A stretch of DNA of 64,000 nucleotides from Mytilus edulis. Lineage: Eukaryota; Mollusca; Bivalvia; Mytilida; Mytilidae. How positions within the stretch are numbered: the first letter of the stretch is position 1; each line of letters begins with the position of its first letter. The notes beneath the pieces were generated by a model, which was not told the origin of the DNA, ran no database searches, and saw only the letters and a program-made list of their open reading frames with translations. Below, one piece after another: positions 1-11,350 of this stretch. The stretch covers positions 42,708,733 to 42,772,732 of the forward strand of contig NC_092351.1 of the NCBI RefSeq assembly GCF_963676685.1, given 5' to 3'. A program made the position numbers and the translations under genes.

Positions 1-801
1 TTTCGTAACTGCCTTCCGTTCACACAACACTGTTTGCTTCTGTTTCGAATTCACTAGATAACCAGTTACCATGTTTACAGTGTACGCGCAAAATTTTAAA
101 ATCTAAATTCATTCAATTTGATGCGGGAAAAAAATCGACGGCAAAGCAATCATTTGCGTTTGAAATTGATAAAGGAGGGCGACAAAGGTAGCGAGATTAT
201 TTCTTGAATCCGTCCGTGCTGCACATGCAGTTTCCGCTTTTCAGTATAGCAAGGAAAAGAAAATACGGCATTACTTTTCATAAAATGCACGTATTTTCCT
301 CTTATGATAATTAACCGGCGGTATAGTTGAATTTCATATTATTTCAAATAGAAACAATATTTTGCCAACCAAAAACTAGTTTTCATCGTAAAGCAAAATG
401 AATAAGCTTCCAAACTCAGTTTATAGTTTTTACTTCAAATAAGCGGAATTTTTTTAATGTGACTTAAACGGAGAGGCAAAACTTGAAATTTACGGCAAAA
501 CTTGAAATTTACGGATTACGAGATAATAATTTAAAAAAAAAAGAAAAAAAAAAAAAAAAAACCCCAACTTACTTTTTTGGAGTGTAGAAACCAAGTTGTC
601 TGACTGAGATATTGATTTGCTTCTTTTTATCGTCTACTCAAATTGAAGAAAAACAATGAAATGAAACAAAAGGATGGAAAACCGGTTGGCGATTACAATT
701 TACGCAAATCCTGAACAGTCTCAGCGTACTAAAGATAAAGTTTAACAACAGTATCAAGTTTTGTATTTATTGGGAACTTTTCTTTACATTTGATTTAATA
801 A

Positions 802-964
802 CAGGGGATAGCGCGAACGCAGTCCCCCACACTAAAAAATTGCGTACCCGAGTTGCCCACATTTGGGGCAATCGCAGGCTTCAGCCTAACCGGAGTGCAA
901 TGGAAAGGCCTCGACCTGGGAGACCGCCTTTTTGATCACGGTGCTCCCTGTACCAGGTAAGTAT
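802..964 (-). ncRNA. U1: U1 snRNA, copy 1
   Basis: U1 is the RNA of the U1 snRNP, which base-pairs with 5' splice sites in the nucleus. The minus strand starts ATACTTACCTG, the invariant splice-site-recognition 5' end. Next come stem-loop I (the U1-70K site in human), a stem-loop II loop containing ATTGCACTCC (the U1A site), an Sm site AATTTTTTAG, and a 3' stem-loop reading GGGGGACTGCG then TTCGCGCTATCCCCTG, almost as in vertebrate U1. The standard copy is 164 nt, the same as human U1. This copy is 163 nt because one G:C is missing in the 3' strand of stem I (CCTGGGAGACC on the plus strand, against CCTGGGGAGACC in the others). It may be a variant gene, a mild pseudogene or a base-calling error. 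Confidence 0.95.
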
Positions 965-1215
965 GCTTGGATATCTGACATTTGTCCATTTGAGTAAATC
1001 AAGAGTAACTTTATAAAGAGGTATTCGAACATATTATAGTCAGCCGATATATCATTTTAAAACATACAATAAAACAATTTGACTTCGCATCGAGGGACAT
1101 TTGCCTCCTTCCACTGATTTCATTGACACGCGTTTGTGTATCAAAAATCGGGACACTTTTTAAGGACGATTTGTTGAAAGGGGCCAAATAAAGTAGGATA
1201 ACTCTGTTGATTAAA

Positions 1216-1232
1216 AACGTACTATGTACGTT
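1216..1232. promoter_or_regulatory. Inverted repeat in U1 spacer, possible distal element
   Basis: AACGTAC, a 3 nt TAT spacer, then GTACGTT: a perfect 7 bp inverted repeat 252-268 bp upstream of the U1 start. It recurs in every unit except beside the last gene. Its distance is close to that of distal sequence elements in vertebrate snRNA genes. It is not an octamer and no known factor site is claimed. Confidence 0.3.
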
Positions 1233-2124
1233 CAGATCGCCATGATGCTTTCACACGGAATATCAATAATTGTTTAAAATTCACTCCTCCGCAATAATAA
1301 AAAAAACAAAACAAACAACATGTATTGTTTTTCCCTCTTTCTTCGCTTTAATTTCGTAACTGCCTTCCGTTCACACAACACTGTTTGCTTCTGTTTCGAA
1401 TTCACTAGATAACCAGTTACCATGTTTACAGTGTACGCGCAAAATTTTAAAATCTAAATTCATTCAATTTGATGCGGGAAAAAAATCGACGGCAAAGCAA
1501 TCATTTGCGTTTGAAATTGATAAAGGAGGGCGACAAAGGTAGCGAGATTATTTCTTGAATCCGTCCGTGCTGCACATGCAGTTTCCGCTTTTCAGTATAG
1601 CAAGGAAAAGAAAATACGGCATTACTTTTCATAAAATGCACGTATTTTCCTCTTATGATAATTAACCGGCGGTATAGTTGAATTTCATATTATTTCAAAT
1701 AGAAACAATATTTTGCCAACCAAAAACTAGTTTTCATCGTAAAGCAAAATGAATAAGCTTCCAAACTCAGTTTATAGTTTTTACTTCAAATAAGCGGAAT
1801 TTTTTTTAATGTGACTTAAACGGAGAGGCAAAACTTGAAATTTACGGCAAAACTTGAAATTTACGGATTACGAGATAATAATTTAAAAAAAAAAGAAAAA
1901 AAAAAAAAAAAAAACCCCAACTTACTTTTTTGGAGTGTAGAAACCAAGTTGTCTGACTGAGATATTGATTTGCTTCTTTTTATCGTCTACTCAAATTGAA
2001 GAAAAACAATGAAATGAAACAAAAGGATGGAAAACCGGTTGGCGATTACAATTTACGCAAATCCTGAACAGTCTCAGCGTACTAAAGATAAAGTTTAACA
2101 ACAGTATCAAGTTTTGTATTTATT

Positions 2125-2154
2125 GGGAACTTTTCTTTACATTTGATTTAATAA
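2125..2154 (-). terminator. Candidate U1 3' box
   Basis: Shown for copy 2. Just downstream of the U1 3' end the minus strand reads TTATTAAATCAAATG and then TAAAGAAAAG. The A-rich GTAAAGAAAAG, 15-25 nt past the RNA end, is placed like the 3' box (GTTT-AAA-AGA type) that directs 3' end formation of polymerase II snRNAs. The match to the vertebrate consensus is loose. Confidence 0.35.
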
Positions 2155-2318
2155 CAGGGGATAGCGCGAACGCAGTCCCCCACACTAAAAAATTGCGTAC
2201 CCGAGTTGCCCACATTTGGGGCAATCGCAGGCTTCAGCCTAACCGGAGTGCAATGGAAAGGCCTCGACCTGGGGAGACCGCCTTTTTGATCACGGTGCTC
2301 CCTGTACCAGGTAAGTAT
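2155..2318 (-). ncRNA. U1: U1 snRNA, copy 2 (standard sequence)
   Basis: Standard 164 nt copy. In RNA numbering: 5' splice-site recognition sequence 1-11, stem-loop I loop GATCAAAAAGG at 28-38, U1A-type ATTGCACTCC at 65-74, Sm site AATTTTTTAG at 125-134, and 3' stem-loop 138-164. Positions of these elements match human U1 to the base. The loop I sequence differs from the human loop (GATCACGAAGG) at two positions, including the G after CAC. Confidence 0.97.
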
Positions 2319-2390
2319 GCTTGGATATCTGACATTTGTCCATTTGAGTAAATCAAGAGTAACTTTATAAAGAGGTATTCGAACATATTA
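2319..2390 (-). promoter_or_regulatory. Candidate U1 proximal promoter (PSE region)
   Basis: Shown for copy 2. The same sequence precedes every copy at the same distance. snRNA genes transcribed by RNA polymerase II normally have a proximal sequence element (PSE) about 40-65 bp upstream. The matching stretch on the minus strand is TTCGAATACCTCTTTATAAA, about 48-65 bp upstream of the RNA start. No canonical TATA box is seen 25-30 bp upstream. The assignment rests on position and on conservation across units, which is weak evidence because the whole unit is conserved. Confidence 0.4.
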
Positions 2391-3003
2391 TAGTCAGCCG
2401 ATATATCATTTTAAAACATACAATAAAACAATTTGACTTCGCATCGAGGGACATTTGCCTCCTTCCACTGATTTCATTGACACGCGTTTGTGTATCAAAA
2501 ATCGGGACACTTTTTAAGGACGATTTGTTGAAAGGGGCCAAATAAAGTAGGATAACTCTGTTGATTAAAAACGTACTATGTACGTTCAGATCGCCATGAT
2601 GCTTTCACACGGAATATCAATAATTGTTTAAAATTCACTCCTCCGCAATAATAAAAAAAACAAAACAAACAACATGTATTGTTTTTCCCTCTTTCTTCGC
2701 TTTAATTTCGTAACTGCCTTCCGTTCACACAACACTGTTTGCTTCTGTTTCGAATTCACTAGATAACCAGTTACCATGTTTACAGTGTACGCGCAAAATT
2801 TTAAAATCTAAATTCATTCAATTTGATGCGGGAAAAAAATCGACGGCAAAGCAATCATTTGCGTTTGAAATTGATAAAGGAGGGCGACAAAGGTAGCGAG
2901 ATTATTTCTTGAATCCGTCCGTGCTGCACATGCAGTTTCCGCTTTTCAGTATAGCAAGGAAAAGAAAATACGGCATTACTTTTCATAAAATGCACGTATT
3001 TTC

Positions 3004-3103
3004 NNNNNNNNNNNNNNNNNNNNNNNNNNNNNNNNNNNNNNNNNNNNNNNNNNNNNNNNNNNNNNNNNNNNNNNNNNNNNNNNNNNNNNNNNNNNNNNNN
3101 NNN
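3004..3103. other. Assembly gap of 100 N inside unit 3
   Basis: Exactly 100 N, which looks like a fixed-length placeholder. Compared with unit 2, the sequence that should lie between the flanks (equivalent to 1,650-2,191) is about 542 bp, so at least 440 bp is missing. In a tandem array any number of whole units could be collapsed here. The gap removes the poly(A) tract and the 3' end of U1 copy 3. Confidence 0.95.
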
Positions 3104-3232
3104 ATTGCGTACCCCCGAGTTGCCCACATTTGGGGCAATCGCAGGCTTCAGCCTAACCGGAGTGCAATGGAAAGGCCTCGACCTGGGGAGACCGCCTTTT
3201 TGATCACGGTGCTCCCTGTACCAGGTAAGTAT
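3104..3232 (-). ncRNA. U1: U1 snRNA, copy 3 (3' end lost in assembly gap)
   Basis: The 5' 129 nt are present up to the edge of the 100-N gap. The Sm site and terminal stem-loop fall inside the gap. Beside the gap it reads GCGTACCCCCGAG instead of GCGTACCCGAG, two extra C. That is suspicious because it touches the gap and may be low-quality read sequence. The gene is probably intact in the real genome. Confidence 0.9.
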
Positions 3233-4421
3233 GCTTGGATATCTGACATTTGTCCATTTGAGTAAATCAAGAGTAACTTTATAAAGAGGTATTCGAACAT
3301 ATTATAGTCAGCCGATATATCATTTTAAAACATACAATAAAACAATTTGACTTCGCATCGAGGGACATTTGCCTCCTTCCACTGATTTCATTGACACGCG
3401 TTTGTGTATCAAAAATCGGGACACTTTTTAAGGACGATTTGTTGAAAGGGGCCAAATAAAGTAGGATAACTCTGTTGATTAAAAACGTACTATGTACGTT
3501 CAGATCGCCATGATGCTTTCACACGGAATATCAATAATTGTTTAAAATTCACTCCTCCGCAATAATAAAAAAAACAAAACAAACAACATGTATTGTTTTT
3601 CCCTCTTTCTTCGCTTTAATTTCGTAACTGCCTTCCGTTCACACAACACTGTTTGCTTCTGTTTCGAATTCACTAGATAACCAGTTACCATGTTTACAGT
3701 GTACGCGCAAAATTTTAAAATCTAAATTCATTCAATTTGATGCGGGAAAAAAATCGACGGCAAAGCAATCATTTGCGTTTGAAATTGATAAAGGAGGGCG
3801 ACAAAGGTAGCGAGATTATTTCTTGAATCCGTCCGTGCTGCACATGCAGTTTCCGCTTTTCAGTATAGCAAGGAAAAGAAAATACGGCATTACTTTTCAT
3901 AAAATGCACGTATTTTCCTCTTATGATAATTAACCGGCGGTATAGTTGAATTTCATATTATTTCAAATAGAAACAATATTTTGCCAACCAAAAACTAGTT
4001 TTCATCGTAAAGCAAAATGAATAAGCTTCCAAACTCAGTTTATAGTTTTTACTTCAAATAAGCGGAATTTTTTTTAATGTGACTTAAACGGAGAGGCAAA
4101 ACTTGAAATTTACGGCAAAACTTGAAATTTACGGATTACGAGATAATAATTTAAAAAAAAAAGAAAAAAAAAAAAACAAAACCCCAACTTACTTTTTTGG
4201 AGTGTAGAAACCAAGTTGTCTGACTGAGATATTGATTTGCTTCTTTTTATCGTCTACTCAAATTGAAGAAAAACAATGAAATGAAACAAAAGGATGGAAA
4301 ACCGGTTGGCGATTACAATTTACGCAAATCCTGAACAGTCTCAGCGTACTAAAGATAAAGTTTAACAACAGTATCAAGTTTTGTATTTATTGGGAACTTT
4401 TCTTTACATTTGATTTAATAA

Positions 4422-4586
4422 CAGGGGATAGCGCGAACGCAGTCCCCCACACTAAAAAAATTGCGTACCCGAGTTGCCCACATTTGGGGCAATCGCAGGC
4501 TTCAGCCTAACCGGAGTGCAATGGAAAGGCCTCGACCTGGGGAGACCGCCTTTTTGATCACGGTGCTCCCTGTACCAGGTAAGTAT
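4422..4586 (-). ncRNA. U1: U1 snRNA, copy 4
   Basis: 165 nt. The one difference from copy 2 is an extra U in the Sm site (seven U instead of six), which still fits the A-U-rich Sm-ring binding consensus. Confidence 0.95.
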
Positions 4587-5774
4587 GCTTGGATATCTGA
4601 CATTTGTCCATTTGAGTAAATCAAGAGTAACTTTATAAAGAGGTATTCGAACATATTATAGTCAGCCGATATATCATTTTAAAACATACAATAAAACAAT
4701 TTGACTTCGCATCGAGGGACATTTGCCTCCTTCCACTGATTTCATTGACACGCGTTTGTGTATCAAAAATCGGGACACTTTTTAAGGACGATTTGTTGAA
4801 AGGGGCCAAATAAAGTAGGATAACTCTGTTGATTAAAAACGTACTATGTACGTTCAGATCGCCATGATGCTTTCACACGGAATATCAATAATTGTTTAAA
4901 ATTCACTCCTCCGCAATAATAAAAAAAACAAAACAAACAACATGTATTGTTTTTCCCTCTTTCTTCGCTTTAATTTCGTAACTGCCTTCCGTTCACACAA
5001 CACTGTTTGCTTCTGTTTCGAATTCACTAGATAACCAGTTACCATGTTTACAGTGTACGCGCAAAATTTTAAAATCTAAATTCATTCAATTTGATGCGGG
5101 AAAAAATCGACGGCAAAGCAATCATTTGCGTTTGAAATTGATAAAGGAGGGCGACAAAGGTAGCGAGATTATTTCTTGAATCCGTCCGTGCTGCACATGC
5201 AGTTTCCGCTTTTCAGTATAGCAAGGAAAAGAAAATACGGCATTACTTTTCATAAAATGCACGTATTTTCCTCTTATGATAATTAACCGGCGGTATAGTT
5301 GAATTTCATATTATTTCAAATAGAAACAATATTTTGCCAACCAAAAACTAGTTTTCATCGTAAAGCAAAATGAATAAGCTTCCAAACTCAGTTTATAGTT
5401 TTTACTTCAAATAAGCGGAATTTTTTTTAATGTGACTTAAACGGAGAGGCAAAACTTGAAATTTACGGCAAAACTTGAAATTTACGGATTACGAGATAAT
5501 AATTTAAAAAAAAAAGAAAAAAAAAAAAACAAAACCCCAACTTACTTTTTTGGAGTGTAGAAACCAAGTTGTCTGACTGAGATATTGATTTGCTTCTTTT
5601 TATCGTCTACTCAAATTGAAGAAAAACAATGAAATGAAACAAAAGGATGGAAAACCGGTTGGCGATTACAATTTACGCAAATCCTGAACAGTCTCAGCGT
5701 ACTAAAGATAAAGTTTAACAACAGTATCAAGTTTTGTATTTATTGGGAACTTTTCTTTACATTTGATTTAATAA

Positions 5775-5938
5775 CAGGGGATAGCGCGAACGCAGTCCCC
5801 CACACTAAAAAATTGCGTACCCGAGTTGCCCACATTTGGGGCAATCGCAGGCTTCAGCCTAACCGGAGTGCAATGGAAAGGCCTCGACCTGGGGAGACCG
5901 CCTTTTTGATCACGGTGCTCCCTGTACCAGGTAAGTAT
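5775..5938 (-). ncRNA. U1: U1 snRNA, copy 5
   Basis: 164 nt, same as copy 2. Its unit differs by small homopolymer changes in the spacer: one A fewer in the GCGGGAAAAAA tract near 5,100 and one A more near 6,032. Confidence 0.96.
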
Positions 5939-7128
5939 GCTTGGATATCTGACATTTGTCCATTTGAGTAAATCAAGAGTAACTTTATAAAGAGGTATTC
6001 GAACATATTATAGTCAGCCGATATATCATTTTAAAAACATACAATAAAACAATTTGACTTCGCATCGAGGGACATTTGCCTCCTTCCACTGATTTCATTG
6101 ACACGCGTTTGTGTATCAAAAATCGGGACACTTTTTAAGGACGATTTGTTGAAAGGGGCCAAATAAAGTAGGATAACTCTGTTGATTAAAAACGTACTAT
6201 GTACGTTCAGATCGCCATGATGCTTTCACACGGAATATCAATAATTGTTTAAAATTCACTCCTCCGCAATAATAAAAAAAACAAAACAAACAACATGTAT
6301 TGTTTTTCCCTCTTTCTTCGCTTTAATTTCGTAACTGCCTTCCGTTCACACAACACTGTTTGCTTCTGTTTCGAATTCACTAGATAACCAGTTACCATGT
6401 TTACAGTGTACGCGCAAAATTTTAAAATCTAAATTCATTCAATTTGATGCGGGAAAAAAATCGACGGCAAAGCAATCATTTGCGTTTGAAATTGATAAAG
6501 GAGGGCGACAAAGGTAGCGAGATTATTTCTTGAATCCGTCCGTGCTGCACATGCAGTTTCCGCTTTTCAGTATAGCAAGGAAAAGAAAATACGGCATTAC
6601 TTTTCATAAAATGCACGTATTTTCCTCTTATGATAATTAACCGGCGGTATAGTTGAATTTCATATTATTTCAAATAGAAACAATATTTTGCCAACCAAAA
6701 ACTAGTTTTCATCGTAAAGCAAAATGAATAAGCTTCCAAACTCAGTTTATAGTTTTTACTTCAAATAAGCGGAATTTTTTTTAATGTGACTTAAACGGAG
6801 AGGCAAAACTTGAAATTTACGGCAAAACTTGAAATTTACGGATTACGAGATAATAATTTAAAAAAAAAAGAAAAAAAAAAAAACAAAACCCCAACTTACT
6901 TTTTTGGAGTGTAGAAACCAAGTTGTCTGACTGAGATATTGATTTGCTTCTTTTTATCGTCTACTCAAATTGAAGAAAAACAATGAAATGAAACAAAAGG
7001 ATGGAAAACCGGTTGGCGATTACAATTTACGCAAATCCTGAACAGTCTCAGCGTACTAAAGATAAAGTTTAACAACAGTATCAAGTTTTGTATTTATTGG
7101 GAACTTTTCTTTACATTTGATTTAATAA

Positions 7129-7291
7129 CAGGGGATAGCGCGAACGCAGTCCCCCACACTAAAAAATTGCGTACCCGAGTTGCCCACATTTGGGGCAATC
7201 GCAGGCTTCAGCCTAACCGGAGTGCAATGGAAAGGCCTCGACCTGGGGAGACCGCCTTTTTGATCACGGTGCTCCTGTACCAGGTAAGTAT
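7129..7291 (-). ncRNA. U1: U1 snRNA, copy 6
   Basis: 163 nt. One base is missing in the 5' strand of stem I (plus strand GTGCTCCTGTACC instead of GTGCTCCCTGTACC). This shortens the same helix that copy 1 shortens on its other strand. Confidence 0.95.
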
Positions 7292-8480
7292 GCTTGGATA
7301 TCTGACATTTGTCCATTTGAGTAAATCAAGAGTAACTTTATAAAGAGGTATTCGAACATATTATAGTCAGCCGATATATCATTTTAAAACATACAATAAA
7401 ACAATTTGACTTCGCATCGAGGGACATTTGCCTCCTTCCACTGATTTCATTGACACGCGTTTGTGTATCAAAAATCGGGACACTTTTTAAGGACGATTTG
7501 TTGAAAGGGGCCAAATAAAGTAGGATAACTCTGTTGATTAAAAACGTACTATGTACGTTCAGATCGCCATGATGCTTTCACACGGAATATCAATAATTGT
7601 TTAAAATTCACTCCTCCGCAATAATAAAAAAAACAAAACAAACAACATGTATTGTTTTTCCCTCTTTCTTCGCTTTAATTTCGTAACTGCCTTCCGTTCA
7701 CACAACACTGTTTGCTTCTGTTTCGAATTCACTAGATAACCAGTTACCATGTTTACAGTGTACGCGCAAAATTTTAAAATCTAAATTCATTCAATTTGAT
7801 GCGGGAAAAAAATCGACGGCAAAGCAATCATTTGCGTTTGAAATTGATAAAGGAGGGCGACAAAGGTAGCGAGATTATTTCTTGAATCCGTCCGTGCTGC
7901 ACATGCAGTTTCCGCTTTTCAGTATAGCAAGGAAAAGAAAATACGGCATTACTTTTCATAAAATGCACGTATTTTCCTCTTATGATAATTAACCGGCGGT
8001 ATAGTTGAATTTCATATTATTTCAAATAGAAACAATATTTTGCCAACCAAAAACTAGTTTTCATCGTAAAGCAAAATGAATAAGCTTCCAAACTCAGTTT
8101 ATAGTTTTTACTTCAAATAAGCGGAATTTTTTTTAATGTGACTTAAACGGAGAGGCAAAACTTGAAATTTACGGCAAAACTTGAAATTTACGGATTACGA
8201 GATAATAATTTAAAAAAAAAAGAAAAAAAAAAAAACAAAACCCCAACTTACTTTTTTGGAGTGTAGAAACCAAGTTGTCTGACTGAGATATTGATTTGCT
8301 TCTTTTTATCGTCTACTCAAATTGAAGAAAAACAATGAAATGAAACAAAAGGATGGAAAACCGGTTGGCGATTACAATTTACGCAAATCCTGAACAGTCT
8401 CAGCGTACTAAAGATAAAGTTTAACAACAGTATCAAGTTTTGTATTTATTGGGAACTTTTCTTTACATTTGATTTAATAA

Positions 8481-8644
8481 CAGGGGATAGCGCGAACGCA
8501 GTCCCCCACACTAAAAAATTGCGTACCCGAGTTGCCCACATTTGGGGCAATCGCAGGCTTCAGCCTAACCGGAGTGCAATGGAAAGGCCTCGACCTGGGG
8601 AGACCGCCTTTTTGATCACGGTGCTCCCTGTACCAGGTAAGTAT
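8481..8644 (-). ncRNA. U1: U1 snRNA, copy 7
   Basis: 164 nt, no difference from copy 2 noticed. From here rightward the spacing is exactly 1,353 bp. Confidence 0.97.
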
Positions 8645-9833
8645 GCTTGGATATCTGACATTTGTCCATTTGAGTAAATCAAGAGTAACTTTATAAAGAG
8701 GTATTCGAACATATTATAGTCAGCCGATATATCATTTTAAAACATACAATAAAACAATTTGACTTCGCATCGAGGGACATTTGCCTCCTTCCACTGATTT
8801 CATTGACACGCGTTTGTGTATCAAAAATCGGGACACTTTTTAAGGACGATTTGTTGAAAGGGGCCAAATAAAGTAGGATAACTCTGTTGATTAAAAACGT
8901 ACTATGTACGTTCAGATCGCCATGATGCTTTCACACGGAATATCAATAATTGTTTAAAATTCACTCCTCCGCAATAATAAAAAAAACAAAACAAACAACA
9001 TGTATTGTTTTTCCCTCTTTCTTCGCTTTAATTTCGTAACTGCCTTCCGTTCACACAACACTGTTTGCTTCTGTTTCGAATTCACTAGATAACCAGTTAC
9101 CATGTTTACAGTGTACGCGCAAAATTTTAAAATCTAAATTCATTCAATTTGATGCGGGAAAAAAATCGACGGCAAAGCAATCATTTGCGTTTGAAATTGA
9201 TAAAGGAGGGCGACAAAGGTAGCGAGATTATTTCTTGAATCCGTCCGTGCTGCACATGCAGTTTCCGCTTTTCAGTATAGCAAGGAAAAGAAAATACGGC
9301 ATTACTTTTCATAAAATGCACGTATTTTCCTCTTATGATAATTAACCGGCGGTATAGTTGAATTTCATATTATTTCAAATAGAAACAATATTTTGCCAAC
9401 CAAAAACTAGTTTTCATCGTAAAGCAAAATGAATAAGCTTCCAAACTCAGTTTATAGTTTTTACTTCAAATAAGCGGAATTTTTTTTAATGTGACTTAAA
9501 CGGAGAGGCAAAACTTGAAATTTACGGCAAAACTTGAAATTTACGGATTACGAGATAATAATTTAAAAAAAAAAGAAAAAAAAAAAAACAAAACCCCAAC
9601 TTACTTTTTTGGAGTGTAGAAACCAAGTTGTCTGACTGAGATATTGATTTGCTTCTTTTTATCGTCTACTCAAATTGAAGAAAAACAATGAAATGAAACA
9701 AAAGGATGGAAAACCGGTTGGCGATTACAATTTACGCAAATCCTGAACAGTCTCAGCGTACTAAAGATAAAGTTTAACAACAGTATCAAGTTTTGTATTT
9801 ATTGGGAACTTTTCTTTACATTTGATTTAATAA

Positions 9834-9997
9834 CAGGGGATAGCGCGAACGCAGTCCCCCACACTAAAAAATTGCGTACCCGAGTTGCCCACATTTGGGG
9901 CAATCGCAGGCTTCAGCCTAACCGGAGTGCAATGGAAAGGCCTCGACCTGGGGAGACCGCCTTTTTGATCACGGTGCTCCCTGTACCAGGTAAGTAT
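9834..9997 (-). ncRNA. U1: U1 snRNA, copy 8
   Basis: 164 nt, standard sequence in a standard unit. Confidence 0.97.
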
Positions 9998-11186
9998 GCT
10001 TGGATATCTGACATTTGTCCATTTGAGTAAATCAAGAGTAACTTTATAAAGAGGTATTCGAACATATTATAGTCAGCCGATATATCATTTTAAAACATAC
10101 AATAAAACAATTTGACTTCGCATCGAGGGACATTTGCCTCCTTCCACTGATTTCATTGACACGCGTTTGTGTATCAAAAATCGGGACACTTTTTAAGGAC
10201 GATTTGTTGAAAGGGGCCAAATAAAGTAGGATAACTCTGTTGATTAAAAACGTACTATGTACGTTCAGATCGCCATGATGCTTTCACACGGAATATCAAT
10301 AATTGTTTAAAATTCACTCCTCCGCAATAATAAAAAAAACAAAACAAACAACATGTATTGTTTTTCCCTCTTTCTTCGCTTTAATTTCGTAACTGCCTTC
10401 CGTTCACACAACACTGTTTGCTTCTGTTTCGAATTCACTAGATAACCAGTTACCATGTTTACAGTGTACGCGCAAAATTTTAAAATCTAAATTCATTCAA
10501 TTTGATGCGGGAAAAAAATCGACGGCAAAGCAATCATTTGCGTTTGAAATTGATAAAGGAGGGCGACAAAGGTAGCGAGATTATTTCTTGAATCCGTCCG
10601 TGCTGCACATGCAGTTTCCGCTTTTCAGTATAGCAAGGAAAAGAAAATACGGCATTACTTTTCATAAAATGCACGTATTTTCCTCTTATGATAATTAACC
10701 GGCGGTATAGTTGAATTTCATATTATTTCAAATAGAAACAATATTTTGCCAACCAAAAACTAGTTTTCATCGTAAAGCAAAATGAATAAGCTTCCAAACT
10801 CAGTTTATAGTTTTTACTTCAAATAAGCGGAATTTTTTTTAATGTGACTTAAACGGAGAGGCAAAACTTGAAATTTACGGCAAAACTTGAAATTTACGGA
10901 TTACGAGATAATAATTTAAAAAAAAAAGAAAAAAAAAAAAACAAAACCCCAACTTACTTTTTTGGAGTGTAGAAACCAAGTTGTCTGACTGAGATATTGA
11001 TTTGCTTCTTTTTATCGTCTACTCAAATTGAAGAAAAACAATGAAATGAAACAAAAGGATGGAAAACCGGTTGGCGATTACAATTTACGCAAATCCTGAA
11101 CAGTCTCAGCGTACTAAAGATAAAGTTTAACAACAGTATCAAGTTTTGTATTTATTGGGAACTTTTCTTTACATTTGATTTAATAA

Positions 11187-11350
11187 CAGGGGATAGCGCG
11201 AACGCAGTCCCCCACACTAAAAAATTGCGTACCCGAGTTGCCCACATTTGGGGCAATCGCAGGCTTCAGCCTAACCGGAGTGCAATGGAAAGGCCTCGAC
11301 CTGGGGAGACCGCCTTTTTGATCACGGTGCTCCCTGTACCAGGTAAGTAT
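11187..11350 (-). ncRNA. U1: U1 snRNA, copy 9
   Basis: 164 nt, standard sequence in a standard unit. Confidence 0.97.

Noticed and set aside
1-1353. Linked 5S rRNA, U2, U4, U5 or U6 gene in the U1 spacer
   Set aside because: Such linkage occurs in some bivalves, but none of the diagnostic words of those RNAs was found on either strand of the unit.
2855-3265. Open frames on both strands across the assembly gap
   Set aside because: They exist only because N codons do not count as stops. The underlying sequence is U1 spacer and U1 gene.
7122-7316. 64-codon minus-strand frame over U1 copy 6
   Set aside because: It is the U1 RNA gene itself; the frame is opened by the 1 bp deletion in that copy.
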